Made by a program: the position numbers and the translations under genes. The notes beneath the pieces were generated by a model. The model did no database searches and had not been told where the DNA came from. It saw only the letters and a program-made list of their open reading frames with translations. This document shows, one piece after another, positions 1-30,910 of a DNA stretch of 64,000 bases (positions are counted from its first letter, which is position 1; every line of letters starts with the position of its first letter). Source of the DNA: Glandiceps talaboti (Eukaryota; Hemichordata; Enteropneusta; Spengelidae); assembly GCF_964340395.1 (NCBI RefSeq), contig NC_135565.1, forward strand, positions 7,329,242-7,393,241. Reading direction: 5' to 3'.

Positions 1-2230
1 TCGAGTTCATGTCTATCTTGACATGGTCTCACGCTTTTAAAAGAAAGTGTAACAACATGACGAAATAGGACCAGAATCATGACCTATGTCAACATTTTGC
101 CATAAATCCGGTATCAAACAGCTTAAAATATCCTGCCATGGTCAAAAATATAAGAATGTTAGAAATGACAGGGCACTTAATAAGGTCATGTATCATAGAT
201 GATTGGTTTCCACCAAAACTATACTGTCAAATATACAACTTGCTTAGATACATGTACTCCATACTCAAGAATGTTTGTCTTTTATCATGTCGACACTAAA
301 CATAAATATGTTTAGTTTGGAGCGGTACCGGTGTAAGTACAGGTTGCAATTGTGCGTACAATTCTCCTTGGACTAACCTTTGTAAGTACAGGTTCCAATT
401 GTGCATACAATTCTCCGTGGACTAACCTGTGGGTCCAATGTCCTGGGTGTTGGCGTTCGATATTTCGTTTTTAACTATCAGTAGGATAATCTTACATTCA
501 ACATAGAAAGGTGTCGTTCCTGCGATATCTGTATACGCTGCCTTGTATTAATTACGTATTTGGATCTGTGCTTCGAAGGCTGCCGAACAAATGCGGATTG
601 ATGGCGGGGTGCATAGTTGTAACCCGGGAGTTGTAAACTCTTATATAATGCCAAATCAAGATATTTCGCAAGCCAGATTCATTTTCCCGCCTACGCAAAG
701 ACGAGTTAATGCGAACATCACTTCGCTATATACCTTATTAATTGGAATGTCGTTTAAAAACATATTACATAATACATACACTAAACTGACTTAAAGTGAC
801 TCACTTCCTGATTTACTTAATTACTCACCCTCTCACTGGTTGTTGACTCATTCATTCACACAACTGAAGACCTCAATCCACATCAAGTGTGAAACGTTCT
901 TTTTTTTATTTAATTGGTTTTAATTATCATGATAATGCTATTGTTATTCTACCAAAAATAAGTTTTGTTTCTCGTCGCTATGAGCGCGTCACTTGCGAGC
1001 ATGTACGTGTTGTGGAGCTTTTTTCTGGTCGTTTTCTTTATGTATCTCTTCCCAAAACTTTGACATGTGCATCACAGAGCTTGCTGAAATATTAGTTTAC
1101 AATGGCCCAACAGTCTACGGTATATAAATCAGTAGAAAATATACACATCTGGGCCGGAAGACATATGTAAAACTAGACTTCTGTAGCTATTCCAGCCTTA
1201 AGGTGAACTGCAGTCCGACACCACAGTGTATTAGTATGACCACGATGAGTTTATTTATGACCCATGACCCAGCTGTATTTGTTATCTCAACGGATCGAAA
1301 CAGAGTGTGTGCATGTTTACTACGCATGTGCAATTAATGACGTCCACATGCTAAGTCGACCATTAAGACATTTTCGAGTCATGGGGGTTTATAAGATTTA
1401 CTCAGAATGTCTTCATAAGGGCAGTAACACTTGCTCACTTAAAATACAACGACCTGGAACCTGGGGATAAGCATGTAGACTTTTTGTCAACATTTTGTAC
1501 AGCAGGCTTTAGCAGTCACCATATTTAAATAGTATAAGCTAAAGTCAACGTCGTAATTATCGTACACTCACTTTACATCACCATAGATCTATAATTACAA
1601 CATGCACCAATCTTTTTGGTTTACAGGAAGTCCCTGTGGAGTACTACGAATTTTCGTAACATTTAAATGTAGCTCGGGATTTTTTTACCAAGTTCATTTC
1701 TCTTAGGACAAGTCAAGTTTTGACTTCAAATGTTAGACACGGATGATATTTCAAGTCTGTGTTCTAGCCAAAAACTTGTTTACGAGAACAAAATTGTCTT
1801 TCCCATCTTTGTTTAGCATTAATAACATTGTCCATGCTTCATCTGGATGTATACATAAAGGGAACCAATGACATGAAACTTGACATAAGCGTGTTCTTTG
1901 AGCTTCAAGATACGTGTTAACAAAGGGAAAAAGAGTTTTGCATGATATTCTCCCTATGTTTGAACTCCATTGCTGTTTATGTGAATGAGATCAATTGAAT
2001 GAAAATGACATCTAGGTAGAACAAGTCAATTACTCAGGTTTGACAACATATTCTCTAACATTGACCCCTCTCTTTTTTGCAAAACCTGGACGTTGTACCC
2101 CTATATCTCTTCAATGTCTGAGAGAACCTTTCAACATAACTTGACACACACGTCAAACATTGTGACGAATAGTTTGAAAACAATGGGTGTCGACTGATCG
2201 AAAGCCAGATATGTCATAAAATTAACTTTG
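1..2230. other. No gene recognised upstream of the kinase gene
   Basis: I see no exon with family similarity on either strand. Short open frames here have no recognisable content and are not bounded by convincing splice sites. The only structure noted is a small tandem duplication near 332-429. Confidence 0.5.
332..429. repeat. 49-bp tandem duplication
   Basis: Two adjacent copies of a 49-bp unit starting TGTAAGTACAGGTT, at 332-380 and 381-429, differ at only a few positions. Each unit contains an imperfect palindrome around CAATTGTGC(G/A)TACAATT. Confidence 0.8.
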
Positions 2231-2234
2231 TCGG

Positions 2235-2242
2235 TATAAATA
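2235..2242 (+). promoter_or_regulatory. TATA box candidate for the receptor kinase gene
   Basis: TATAAATA lies about 165 bp before the proposed start ATG at 2405. This leaves room for a start site near 2265-2270 and a 5' UTR of about 135 bp. The match is good, but the promoter assignment is inferred from position only. Confidence 0.35.
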
Positions 2243-2404
2243 AAGAGTCCCCATCCCCACCCACTCTCATCTCATACAGTATTATCATTGACGCATGTGC
2301 GAAGTGCTTAACTATAGTGGAAAATTCAATCTGGAAAAACCCGTCTATCGAACAACATAGTTACTGTCGCAATACTGCGAGTGCTGTGTAAGCCAAAAGT
2401 TGGT

Positions 2405-20448
<18,044 letters not shown>

Positions 20449-20913
20449 CTAGAATAAACCAGGCAACAGCCTGTATCGGACACGTGCAGTGTAACGATCC
20501 CAGCCTTTACCGTATTTACACTTACACCGGTGTTCGTCACGAATACATCGGTGTACCAATAATATGGTCATATGAATGATATAGAAATACGGCAGAAGGT
20601 GACCAAACCCAGTAGCCAGGCAGTACGACAAAGACCCCATCAAATCGCCAGTGTAGTTCATGTGTCGTGTAACACCCCACCACCCTGACACGAGTAACTT
20701 GCTTTGTCGTTTCTTGCCGTCAGATGATATGTAACTGCATTGTATGTATTCGGGTTTCTTTCCCCAGATGGTGCAGTTGCCATCGATACTACGGAAGAAG
20801 TCTTTCTGATGGTTGACATCACGAAATATGTAGTACCCAGATAGTCCAAGGGTAAGAACTACAGCACAGTGTAAGGCAGATAGATCAACAGGATTGTACA
20901 CTAGGTAAAAACC
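20449..20913 (-). CDS. DHCR7: DHCR7 exon 4 (C-terminus)
   Basis: Follows acceptor CTATTACAG and begins [12 protein letters not shown]. It carries [12 protein letters not shown], the second sterol-reductase signature and the last membrane segments ([17 protein letters not shown]), ending RLLPGLF and stop. Confidence 0.97.
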   Translation of the reverse strand, partial: GFYLVYNPVDLSALHCAVVLTLGLSGYYIFRDVNHQKDFFRSIDGNCTIWGKKPEYIQCSYISSDGKKRQSKLLVSGWWGVTRHMNYTGDLMGSLSYCLATGFGHLLPYFYIIHMTILLVHRCIRDEHRCKCKYGKGWDRYTARVRYRLLPGLF

Positions 20914-21104
20914 CTGTAATAGAAAAGAAAGCGGAATCTTTACCTGTTTCTACAAAATAAGTAAATATTAATTGTTCGATATATGACAAACCTTCACCAC
21001 TATCATATCTTCCATTGTATATACACTGTTTTACCTTTTATTTGTGAGAGGATAAATAATTATTCCTAATTGATTTTGAATGTGAGTTTGCTAGTCTTTC
21101 TGTC

Positions 21105-21141
<37 letters not shown>

Positions 21142-24100
21142 ATGTCTATGTCTGTCTGTTCTTTGTAATTTTGTTTACGACCAAAACCTTCCGATCTAAC
21201 CTCACGAAATGATACTTGCGTTATCGCATACCTTTGCATAACTTGTATTGTCGAAAGAGGGCGTCATTTTTCGAAAAATGCAACATACTCTGTTGAACTT
21301 TTAATAAGTTTTTGTTTAGATTTTTCGACATCCTGAGGCAAGCCTTCGTCGAAATACAACAGCGATGTTAGTTCGAGAAATAAAACCATGCAAATGCCCT
21401 CTCCTCTAGCTATGTTGAACACATATCGCCACACCACATGTACACCCCCCCCCCCCCCGTTACATTGGGTAGCCACAGTACGCCATGTACAAAGTTCCAA
21501 TGATGGATCATGAGTAATAGGGGTCCTGAAAACGCGATAGAAGTAGACAATGTATACGGTTCCCTTACCCACAACGAGTACCATTTTTATGCAATCAATT
21601 CTTCCGGTTGAAATTTTAAGTATGCGATGTAGTAGTGTTTCTTTACTTACCTGTAGTGTATACATGTAAGGCAGAAAGACACAATCTCCCCACCCTAACA
21701 TCCATCCAAAATGATCGTGGCAAATGTCAATAGTATGCAAATACCAAGACTCGTTCCAGAAATAATCCACTACGTAGAAAGCGTGAAGGATATTCACCAA
21801 AACCATGGAGTTGGTCACAGCCCCGTACAGTTCGTACTGCTTCCATGCAAAGGACAAGTTAATCAAAGTCCAGGCAACGATCCCAGGTCGGCCATTGAAG
21901 AACAACTTGAAGTCAAACCATTTGCCGATTCTTGGATTGAACTCTATCCCCATCATATAATCATAGAAAAAATTATTACTAAATTTACAATCTTCTGCGC
22001 ACGTGGGAAAGAGGTACGCCTTGACGAATACAAAAACGGATACGATAGTTCCGACAATGTTGGCCACCCAGAGAAGACCTCCCCAGTTGTCAAAGATTAT
22101 TGTAGGGGAGAATAACTTGAAATAAAAAGCGTTGGCGAACCACAGCGCATGTGTGATGAGCCAGGCTTGGAGACCGTTTATCTCATACACCAGTTGGTTG
22201 CCGGCCGGAGTGACGGCTCCTCGACGTACACCACCTTTGTAGCTTGGAAGAACGTAATGCAGAACATCGGGAAGGCAATTTAAGAATATCTGTTATGAAA
22301 GAAAGAAATCGAGTGTAAATTAAAGATGAGAAGCGTATGATTAGCTAGTGTCAGTATCTCCAGAACTCACGCATGTGTGAAGTATAAATGATCAGGGAAG
22401 CAAAGAGTATACACTTCTGCAGTACGATTGCTTCAATCTGTTGTCTGTACGTCAGTCCATCCATCCATCCATTCATTCATCTTTGTCAGTTTGTTACTTC
22501 CTCCGAAACAATTATTTACTAGTTTTTACATTTAGAACTGACTGTACTACTCAACCCTTGAGGGCGCTATACTCTGGCGTCTGGTAATAGGCTGAAGTAG
22601 TTCTGGAAAAGTTCAGGGTTGGGGGGGGGGGGGGTCATCTAATTTTGTTTGTTGTCACAGGTTTTTCCCTATTCATATCAATAATAAACCTTACTTCTTA
22701 ATGAAGTGTACCAGCTACCAATACCCTAAATATACAATTCCTTGAAATAAAAATAATAATTTCTCACACGTAATAGTTTTCGTTAAATTTCATTGAAAGC
22801 TTGGAAACCAATAACTCCGTCACGATTGTTATATTACGAATGTTGTTTATAGTAGTGTCAAAATCTAAAATTGAAAAGAAATTGTCTGAAGGAGATGATA
22901 AAACTTTTGAGAACTGACTGAAAAACTTGGTGATAGTAAATACACAGGCGGCATGGCACTAAATTCAGCAGTCTGAGATTAAAGTCTGTTCAAGTTCCGA
23001 GTCAGTATATATTTTCATTGTTAGCTCAATGAGGAAGGTACACTGTGAGATACATTTTGTTGTTTTTCTTGGAGGGTTGGGCCGACGTTTAGGTCATTAA
23101 AATCTTATGTAGTGTACTCGGTGCGATTTTTTTTAGCTCTTACGTTCACTGTCATTATAGTTCGTTTGTGCGCTCACAAGAACGAGTAATAGATACCGTC
23201 CGAACGACTGAGGCCAATATGACGTCTGAAGACGGCGTCTACCCAGGAGACAATCTGCGTAGCGTTCCTCTGGCGTTCCTCATACATATTTTCCCATCAT
23301 TAACCACTGTATACACCGCAAGTTTCTCTTTCACTAAAGAGTCCGCCTATAGACAAAACATTGGCTGCCTCATATTCTCCATTCAATGTAAAAGTTGCAT
23401 TGTCTAAATCTCATAACCCTTGTGTTGACCGACACCAATAATTTAATTCCCGGCGACCCGATAAGAAAGATAAAATGTTACTTTGTAACGCATATTTGTA
23501 TTCTGACCTGTTTTGGAAGGTTGTTGACCTACATTGTTAATAATATTACACAAATACTCGTATTATTGTTCGTGTTTTCTGGAATTCTTTACGCCACTTT
23601 CTTTTTAATTTATTCTGCTGTGACCACAGCAAATCTACATTTCTCTGTACTTTTTTCATGTTTATAGGTTATATGGCCTTACTCGTTTAGTAGTTGCATA
23701 TCTGGGCTACTAGTGAGTGACTTTGACCTAGTTCATACAAGTCAACACATGGTTATATATTTGATACATTGTAGCGAAAGATTAATAAACTTGGCGTCTT
23801 GCTTTCCTTCCCATACTGGTATCGCGCTATTTTTCTTTTCTTTTCTTACCTCAGACTGGCATGCATGGCGCTGAAACTTTAGTGTATGGCTTATATATTT
23901 AGTTGAAAGTTTGGTGTATGATAATTATTTACTAACTCGTGATTGGCTGATGCGCTCATTTGCACATGTCGGTCATACTGGTTACGCCTACCATGGTTAC
24001 AAACGACATTAATAGTAAGACTAAGAGATGAAAAGAAATCGTGCCGAGTATCGGATTTTAATCTGATTAGATCGATGAGTAAAGGGCGCCCGACATGGTG

Positions 24101-26789
24101 TATGTTTGTCAGGTTCGTCTGAAAGTTTATCAGCATTTTCGTATCACTCAAAACATTCATGTCCAAAAATGAAATATAACAGCAACAAAAAATCGGAAAT
24201 GTTCTTTTACTCACCTGGAAACATAGCCAAGTGAGTCCAACCTTCCAAGCTTGAACAGTTAAACTTGGTAGTTGTATCAATAAATCGTATAGAGACTTCC
24301 CATTGTACAGATGCACTATCGGTCCGCTGAGGGCGCACTGGTATTTGTCGCAAGACAGAAAGAAGTAAAATGCCATCAGTGGAGCAGATATCAGTAATGA
24401 CAAAACACCAAGGTATGACCCCAGGTCAACCTCCCTGTGAATGAACAAAAGAGATGAGATGAAACAAAACACACTACTCTAATATCGCGCTCATTATTTT
24501 ATGAATAAACTCAAATCAAAACAGGAAAAGTTGAATAATATTTGTCATTGTGCACACTCTTTTAATCACTCAAGCTCGTTACAGCCTCGTCATTAGTATT
24601 AACAACGTTTATTCTTTCCGCCAAATGTACAAGCTAACGATTCACAACAACAAAAGACGCACACACTATAAATGAAATGATCTAAACTGATAAAGGAAGA
24701 CTCTACAAATCTGATATCGTTAGCTAGAGTGAGTACTAATGTTTTTATCAAAATTAATATATTGTCAACATGTACACAACATGCTATTTTAATTTTTATG
24801 TTTTTATTTGTTTTTATCAACCGACCAACACACCCATCACCTTTACGATGTTTTACGATGAAACACATGGAATTAACTACGGGCCCTCTATGTTACTCGA
24901 TTGTTCTAGTCTCAAGGGGTCTAGTTATCTTCACATTAGATTTCCGGGTAGGTACTGAGGCCTAATATTAAAAGTGCGTGGTTCCGATTACGCTGAGTTG
25001 TAGAATAGGTGGGGAGGGAGATTTTTTATTTTATTTTTTCAGGTGTGATTGTCTAGTTCAGGTTTTTCATTGTTTTCCAAATGGTCTCTGTGTTGTTTAT
25101 TTCATCGTATCAGATTGTACAGCCATAACAGATTGGAAGAACAGTTTTATATTGTCTTTTTAACTTGATGGCAGTTTCCGTATCCACTATTTCTCGTGAG
25201 ACTTCACAATTTTGTACGATTTTATTATCTCGAATACGTAAAAAAAGTTTAGGGTCAGCAGTGAAAAACTAGGTAGGGTCGAGTAACCGAAACCAACCAA
25301 TTATTGTTTTAGACCTGGCAGATTTGTATCGTCATTTTCAAAAGTTCATGCCATGTCACATGGGGAGGAATGAAGAGGAAGATCCACTGCATTTTGTTGA
25401 ATATCGCAATTTCTGGAAGGTTACGTTTTTTTAAGATTCCACTATGGTGACTGAATTAGACTTGGAGACAACATGTATTCGTACTGTACCTTTGAGTATG
25501 CCTTGTGTAAGTTTGAACTCATGTAGGAGAGGAAGGTTTATTGTGGGTGATACGGATGGTCATTGTAATGGCAACATAGGGTAGGAGTGTAGCGCCCTCT
25601 AGACACGTAGACACATTCAGAAACATGTCCCTTTCACTTTAAAAAGTGACGTAATGTCGTAAAATCGTACATGATAAATATCACTTAATTAGCGAATCAA
25701 AATACACCAGTCATTGAAATTACATGCTTTGAAAAACGTATACCTGACAAAAGGTTTCAATATAAAGACTCATTCACAACATTGTGCTAAATATCATTGA
25801 TCGGATGAACAAAGGACGTACACTGCACTGACATGACGACATGGCTAAAATAATAAATTCTACGAATTATTTATATACTTTCAGCGAATTCAGTTGTTAA
25901 AAATGTTATTTCGAAGGAAAAATGTCCACATGAAGATGTTTTCGGATTCATGTGAATGTTAGTATGACTTCGGATTGCAGGAAACTAGTATTTTTTAAAT
26001 TTATATTAATGCGACACGATTGCTCTTTTGAAATACCATACAGGTTGACCTATTTGTCCATTAATGCAGTCATGGCGTCACCTGTTGGACCTCCGGCTAT
26101 CAGCGATATCAAACATCGCTTACACTTTCCACACTGGGATTGAGCACAGTTACCACGAAATACCTGATGTTTAGGCTGCCATCGTTTTTATACGATGCTA
26201 GCTGGAAAAAAAAACTAGCCTAACAGTGATGAAAAGCAATTGCTCTACTGGTATTTACGTTTACCATTTATATATGTGTGATATTGCATTGATAATTTCA
26301 CTACACTCTGTGGGGGTGTATTTGAAAGCTTTCCAAACAGGTAAATTATGGTTTGTTAGAATGAGGCCAGCTAACAACATCACCACCGAACAATTCAATA
26401 AGGGCAAGTTCAAAATCAAAAACCGTAGTTTAGGCCACAGATGCTGTTATCAAAACGGCGGCAAAAATAAGCAAACTTTGGGTTGAGAGTCGTGCATATA
26501 CAAAATATTCGAGGTGTCAGACAGACCCAATTGTATCATTAACATAGTGAATTGGTTTACAACAGATCACACTTTATATCTTTCTTCATGTGAACCTAAC
26601 ACAAATAGAGAATGACATGCTGGTCGTTCAGTTCACCCCTGATTATTACACCGTCCCAGTCACTTACCACGCTCGTCCCCATTGACCGGGTTTTCTGTCT
26701 GACGATTCTGTGTTTTCTCCGTTCTGTGCAACATCTGCTGCCCGTATTCCTGATGATTGCTGGGTTTGTCTCCCGGTCGGTGCCATCAT
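20449..26789 (-). CDS. DHCR7: 7-dehydrocholesterol reductase, complete, 4 exons
   Basis: Reduces the C7-C8 double bond of 7-dehydrocholesterol (or related delta-7 sterols) with NADPH in the endoplasmic reticulum membrane, the last step of cholesterol synthesis. Exons in order: complement(26668-26789), (24215-24434), (21651-22289) and (20449-20913). The joined frame is 1446 bp, 481 residues plus stop, close to the 475 of the human enzyme. Landmarks: GQWGRA before the first membrane segment; [60 protein letters not shown]; the sterol-reductase signature [18 protein letters not shown]; and C-terminal [17 protein letters not shown]. An in-frame TAA 15 bp upstream supports the ATG at 26789. DHCR7 is favoured over TM7SF2/LBR by overall match and length. 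Confidence 0.97.
21100..21158. repeat. (TGTC)n microsatellite
   Basis: Run of TGTC/TCTG units in the last DHCR7 intron, with small interruptions. Confidence 0.9.
21651..22289 (-). CDS. DHCR7: DHCR7 exon 3 (central, 213 codons)
   Basis: Phase 0-0, between TTTCATAACAG and CTACAG|GTAAGT. It holds most of the membrane core and the conserved [20 protein letters not shown] and [19 protein letters not shown] blocks. Human DHCR7 spreads this region over several exons. Here it is one exon, so introns were lost in this lineage or gained in vertebrates. Confidence 0.97.
23324..23440 (-). repeat. Dispersed repeat copy, also found at 42.14-42.25 kb
   Basis: About 115 bp in a DHCR7 intron that match, on the opposite strand, 42135-42250 at roughly 80 percent by eye. 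The shared core reads GAGATTTAGACAA, then a frame DLDNA(T/M)FTL(N/S)GEY. The copy here has stops, so it is a decayed fragment of a dispersed coding repeat. Confidence 0.7.
24215..24434 (-). CDS. DHCR7: DHCR7 exon 2
   Basis: Begins GGAGGTTGAC after TTCATTCACAG, completing the Trp codon split with exon 1 ([12 protein letters not shown]). It encodes the first membrane segment and [13 protein letters not shown], ending TGGCTATGTTTCCAG|GTGAGT in phase 0. Confidence 0.95.
26668..26789 (-). CDS. DHCR7: DHCR7 exon 1 (start codon)
   Basis: ATGATGGCACCG start, then a polar N-terminus of 35 residues and KPGQWGRA, which is conserved with vertebrate DHCR7. Donor GCGTG|GTAAGT in phase 2, fitting exon 2. 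Two adjacent ATGs are present; I chose the first, and the second is equally possible. Confidence 0.9.
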
Positions 26790-27795
26790 GCAATCTGTAT
26801 ATTAGTATATAACAAGTCAAGATGTTTTTAACAAGCGCTGCACTTGCACGTGTATATAATGTTCGTAGGCATTAGTACCATCGTAGGCACAGTACTGAAT
26901 GTAGACAAACATACATGTACAATACTGTAACTCCTGATCAATACATGCAACAATACCTGTCTCTCGTCACCCGCCGGCTAGACTGTCCTCTGCCAACCAC
27001 TAACTGCTGAATAGACCACTGAAAGCATACACAGTGTATAATATTAGTGATTTTTTTCATTCGACTACTATGTAACCGAAGAGAACAAACCTAGCATCGT
27101 GATCTGTTGTACTTCACGAACAAAACACACCCAGTGATTAGTTTTGTCTATCGCTCAACTGTGCTGAATAGAATGTGAACTGTTGTATGGATCACGCCAC
27201 TCCACTGCAAACTGTGTTGGGCCCAGATTAACCTGTTCGCTTTGTAAATGTGAAATAGTAATACAAAACACTGAATGACCTTGTAGATCGTGTATACAGG
27301 GACTGCTACTGGAGGTATTTCTTTGTTAAGGAGGGGCGTTCCCCTGTTTTGAGTGAATGGGAGTCAAGTTGTTGCACCATTGGTATTATATATTATGAAG
27401 TACCTCGACTATAATTGGTATAGTTGTAATCATGTGACACATTTATTTAGTAAAAGAGTGTAAGGTCAAACTACAAATGGTCGCTCTAGCAGAAAGTGCA
27501 TAACTTTAGCAACAGGGTGGCAACCCTTAAACTCAAACTAGTTTTTGGCACCTGTCGATTCCAAACACTTTTTAGTGTTATCTAGGTGGCTAGTATGATA
27601 CCAACTAAAATGGGGTCAAAGGTTAGATCCATCTTGTCATTACCTTTGCTTCAGTTGGCCTTTTCATACATTATATACATTTTACATTATTTTTTTATTA
27701 TTAAAATGTGCATTCGCTGTATGTTCGTAGACTATGCTGAGCCTGCCGTCAGTGTCCAACATATTTCAATAATATTCATGTGCATGCAAACATCA

Positions 27796-27842
<47 letters not shown>

Positions 27843-28217
27843 CAGTGGTTGTCAGCAGAATATGTGCACTAGTTTTGCCATAATTTACTGTTTAGGAAAA
27901 TTGTTGATTCACCAGTTCTGAAAAAAATAGTTATAATCGGTAAAGAAATTCATACTGAGCTAAAATGTTGATTACTTATATTTAAGTGTGCTTTTTTAAA
28001 ATATATTTTCTACCCCCTTTTTATCACATTCCCTTTTACAGAGTTTAATCATTTACATGATCATCCATCCAGTTATATACTCTTTGTTTAGTTTTTACTT
28101 TCATTTTTATGTTTTTGCTTTCACCTAGTTTCTGTATACCTCTTCTTAGTTTTACATATTGTAGTTTTATTATTTTTTAGGCATAATTGTTCAATTGTAT
28201 ATTTGTTTTCAATTTTA

Positions 28218-28262
28218 GATCCCTGAAGAAAGTATCTTGTGTGAGACCGAAACGTCGGTGTA
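28218..28262 (+). mobile_element. Penelope-like element motif (fragment)
   Basis: CCTGAAGAAAG followed 17 bases later by GAGACCGAAACGTCGGT. This pairing (CTGAAGA ... CGAAACGTC) recurs at the ends of Penelope-like retroelements in many invertebrates. Only the motif is seen, with no reverse transcriptase nearby, so the call is tentative. Confidence 0.35.
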
Positions 28263-29091
28263 ATTTCTAATAACGAATATATATTTTTTCGGAAACTGGA
28301 GCTAGCTCTCTTTCATAGTCGCTGCAATACTCCCTCCTCGAGTCCTGGTTCTGTATACAAGAACTGGTGCTCGACTGTAGATCGACCGATACTTGTTCTG
28401 CTTACACATCTATAATTTGTGTTGATTTTAAAGTCAGAGTCTGACCTCACAAGGGTAACCTGACACCTCTTGTGTTTATTGGATGCAATACATGCTAATG
28501 CAAACATGTATTTACAAGTTTGCCACTACACCGTAAAATTTGAACCCGTGCTTTATAACATGGCAACGCATTTTAGTTCATTTCATTTCGACAAAATGTG
28601 GCAGGAAACAGGTTTCATGCAATCTTGTATATAAATGTAGCATGTCCAGTTTCTTATTAGTTCCTGTGTGGTTATATCAAACAGGGTCGCTGAACGGTGA
28701 GTTGAAAAGGGCTGTATGATTGATGTCTGTTTGTTTGTTTGTTACGTATCAATTACTAAGACGAATCCGAGCTGTCTTCTATTTGTTGATATTTCGTAAG
28801 CACTCAAGTTGTGCCGTGATAGCTATCTGTAGACATTCACGAAGATTAGTTATCGCCGAGGTTACTTCTAATCTAATTCACATGATGTATCGCTAAAAAT
28901 CAACATGATACCGCATGTGGAAGATTCGTGTTAGAATAGTTTCAATTCCAGCATGCGTTCAGTTGCAGTTTGACTGACAAACAAGCCCAGAAACCAATCA
29001 ACTAACTAACAAAAAATCAATCACAAAAATGTACACCCACATGATTACACACACTGTCTTTGTCTTGATTGGGGTAGGCCTTTATGGTTAA

Positions 29092-29150
29092 CGTCGTCGT
29101 CGTCGTCGTCGTTGTTGTTGTTGTTGTTGTTGTTGTTATTGTTGTTGTTC
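29092..29150. repeat. (GTC)n(GTT)n triplet repeat
   Basis: Pure GTC triplets turn into GTT triplets, with one ATT interruption. Confidence 0.95.
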
Positions 29151-30729
29151 ATCCTCTAAAAACTCAATGTACTTATCTTGAAGCCCTGCTAATCTAGTAT
29201 TGCTACGTCTCATTTGATTTCTTTAATGTTTGACATCACATAACAAGCGATTTTGTTGAATTTGACAGAAAGTACTCGATGTCATTCTGGTGTGTTCCAT
29301 GGAAGTCCATTCAATAATACATCACTCGGAAAATCAAAGTGACCGTGCTTGACAGACTTGAGTACCTGTGCGTTTGATTCGATTAACATTCTTACAGGTA
29401 GAGGACGAATCATATCACCTGAGGTAACACTAAAAGTAGGACTATTAAAACAAACATTCTAGCGACTTCGATAAAATTAAACTTTTCTGTGAAATTTTGA
29501 TAGAGAGTACACGTACCGGCAAATACTAACGGTCATCAATATACATGTATTGTCAGAGATAAAAACTCAATATGCCATAAAACTTACATTGCAGTTTTGC
29601 ACCAGGCTGATGTCAGCTACGTCCAAAGATTTCGATTAAATACACAATATCATCGGCTGACTGTAGTCAAATGTTGCCGTACCTACCAGCCTGGCTTCCG
29701 ACACGGATCAAAGAATTGTACAACGCAACGTCTTTAAATACGCAGACTGTACTTTGACAGATGAAGTGTGACAAGGTCACCGTCCTTATCTCCACAAGTG
29801 ATGATAATTTGCATATAATTTGCATATAAAGAGATCAAGGCACGAACGGTGCCGCGGTGATTTAAACTTGCTCACGGTCCAGATTTTATTTTCTGCGATC
29901 TCTTTCAATTACTTTGCGTTCTTCAGCTACAGTATTTTCGAACATAGCAAGTTATCTTTCACAAAAGCTACGTACTGTACCAGGATCGTTGACGCAAAGA
30001 GGCACGTGGTTTTACGACGATTATTACGACAATGACTGACTTAAACTTAAACAATATCGTATATAATAACAAAGACATCTGCAAACATTGAATGTAGGTA
30101 AATCAAATTAAGGATTCGAGGACATACTTTTTAAGCACCATGAAATTATCAGTGACTTTGAGAAATATGAAGTTGATATTATGAAAACAACACAATAACC
30201 TTAAGATGTTTTTTATATCCTTACTTCAAGGTATGTAAGTACATGATCATGGTGCTAGATTCGTTCTATACACGTATTTATTCAGATAAAAGAATGTTGT
30301 CCCAAACTGGTCTATGTAACTTTAAATTACTATGCATGGAAATAATCGACTAATATGTATGCAAATAGCTGATATCTATGTAAATAGTAAGCTGATATGT
30401 ATGCAAATAGTAAGCTGATATGCACTTATGGACTGTGCGTCCTGGAGATACATGTCTGTCTCACCAGCTAACAACGGTATAATTGAAGGTCGACGAGGCG
30501 TGACAGTCAAAATGACCGTGAATGACCTCTCTAGCCAAGAATGTTAAAACCTGAAAAGTGTTGACATCTTAACTGAACAAATCAGAGTATATCGACGTAA
30601 ACTATTTACATACAAATTAGTGACAGCACAGCCTATGTTTTAAAGAAAAGAGAAGATATTATGTGAACGATAACATAGCCTAATCTGATTATGTATGATA
30701 TATTTAATATATGATATCGTGGTATGTTG

Positions 30730-30910
30730 TGATCTGATGTGATGTGATGTGATGTAATAATTAGCATATGACAGATACACTATACGATGTGATGTGATGT
30801 CATTTGATAAATACACGACACCATATTATATATCATCCCATATCATATCATATCATACGTCTTACAATAATCATATCGTATCATATCATAAAATATGTCA
30901 TACCATATCA
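30730..30910. repeat. Short tandem repeats (GATGT)n and (CATAT)n
   Basis: Two GATGT/GTGAT tracts are followed by CATAT/CATAC tracts, the latter partly complementary in composition. It is a low-complexity region. Confidence 0.7.

Noticed and set aside
28218-28262. Hammerhead ribozyme (CTGAAGA ... CGAAAC core)
   Set aside because: The core words fit the pattern, but I could not pair stem II, and no cleavage site in a paired stem was evident. Kept only as a Penelope-like motif.
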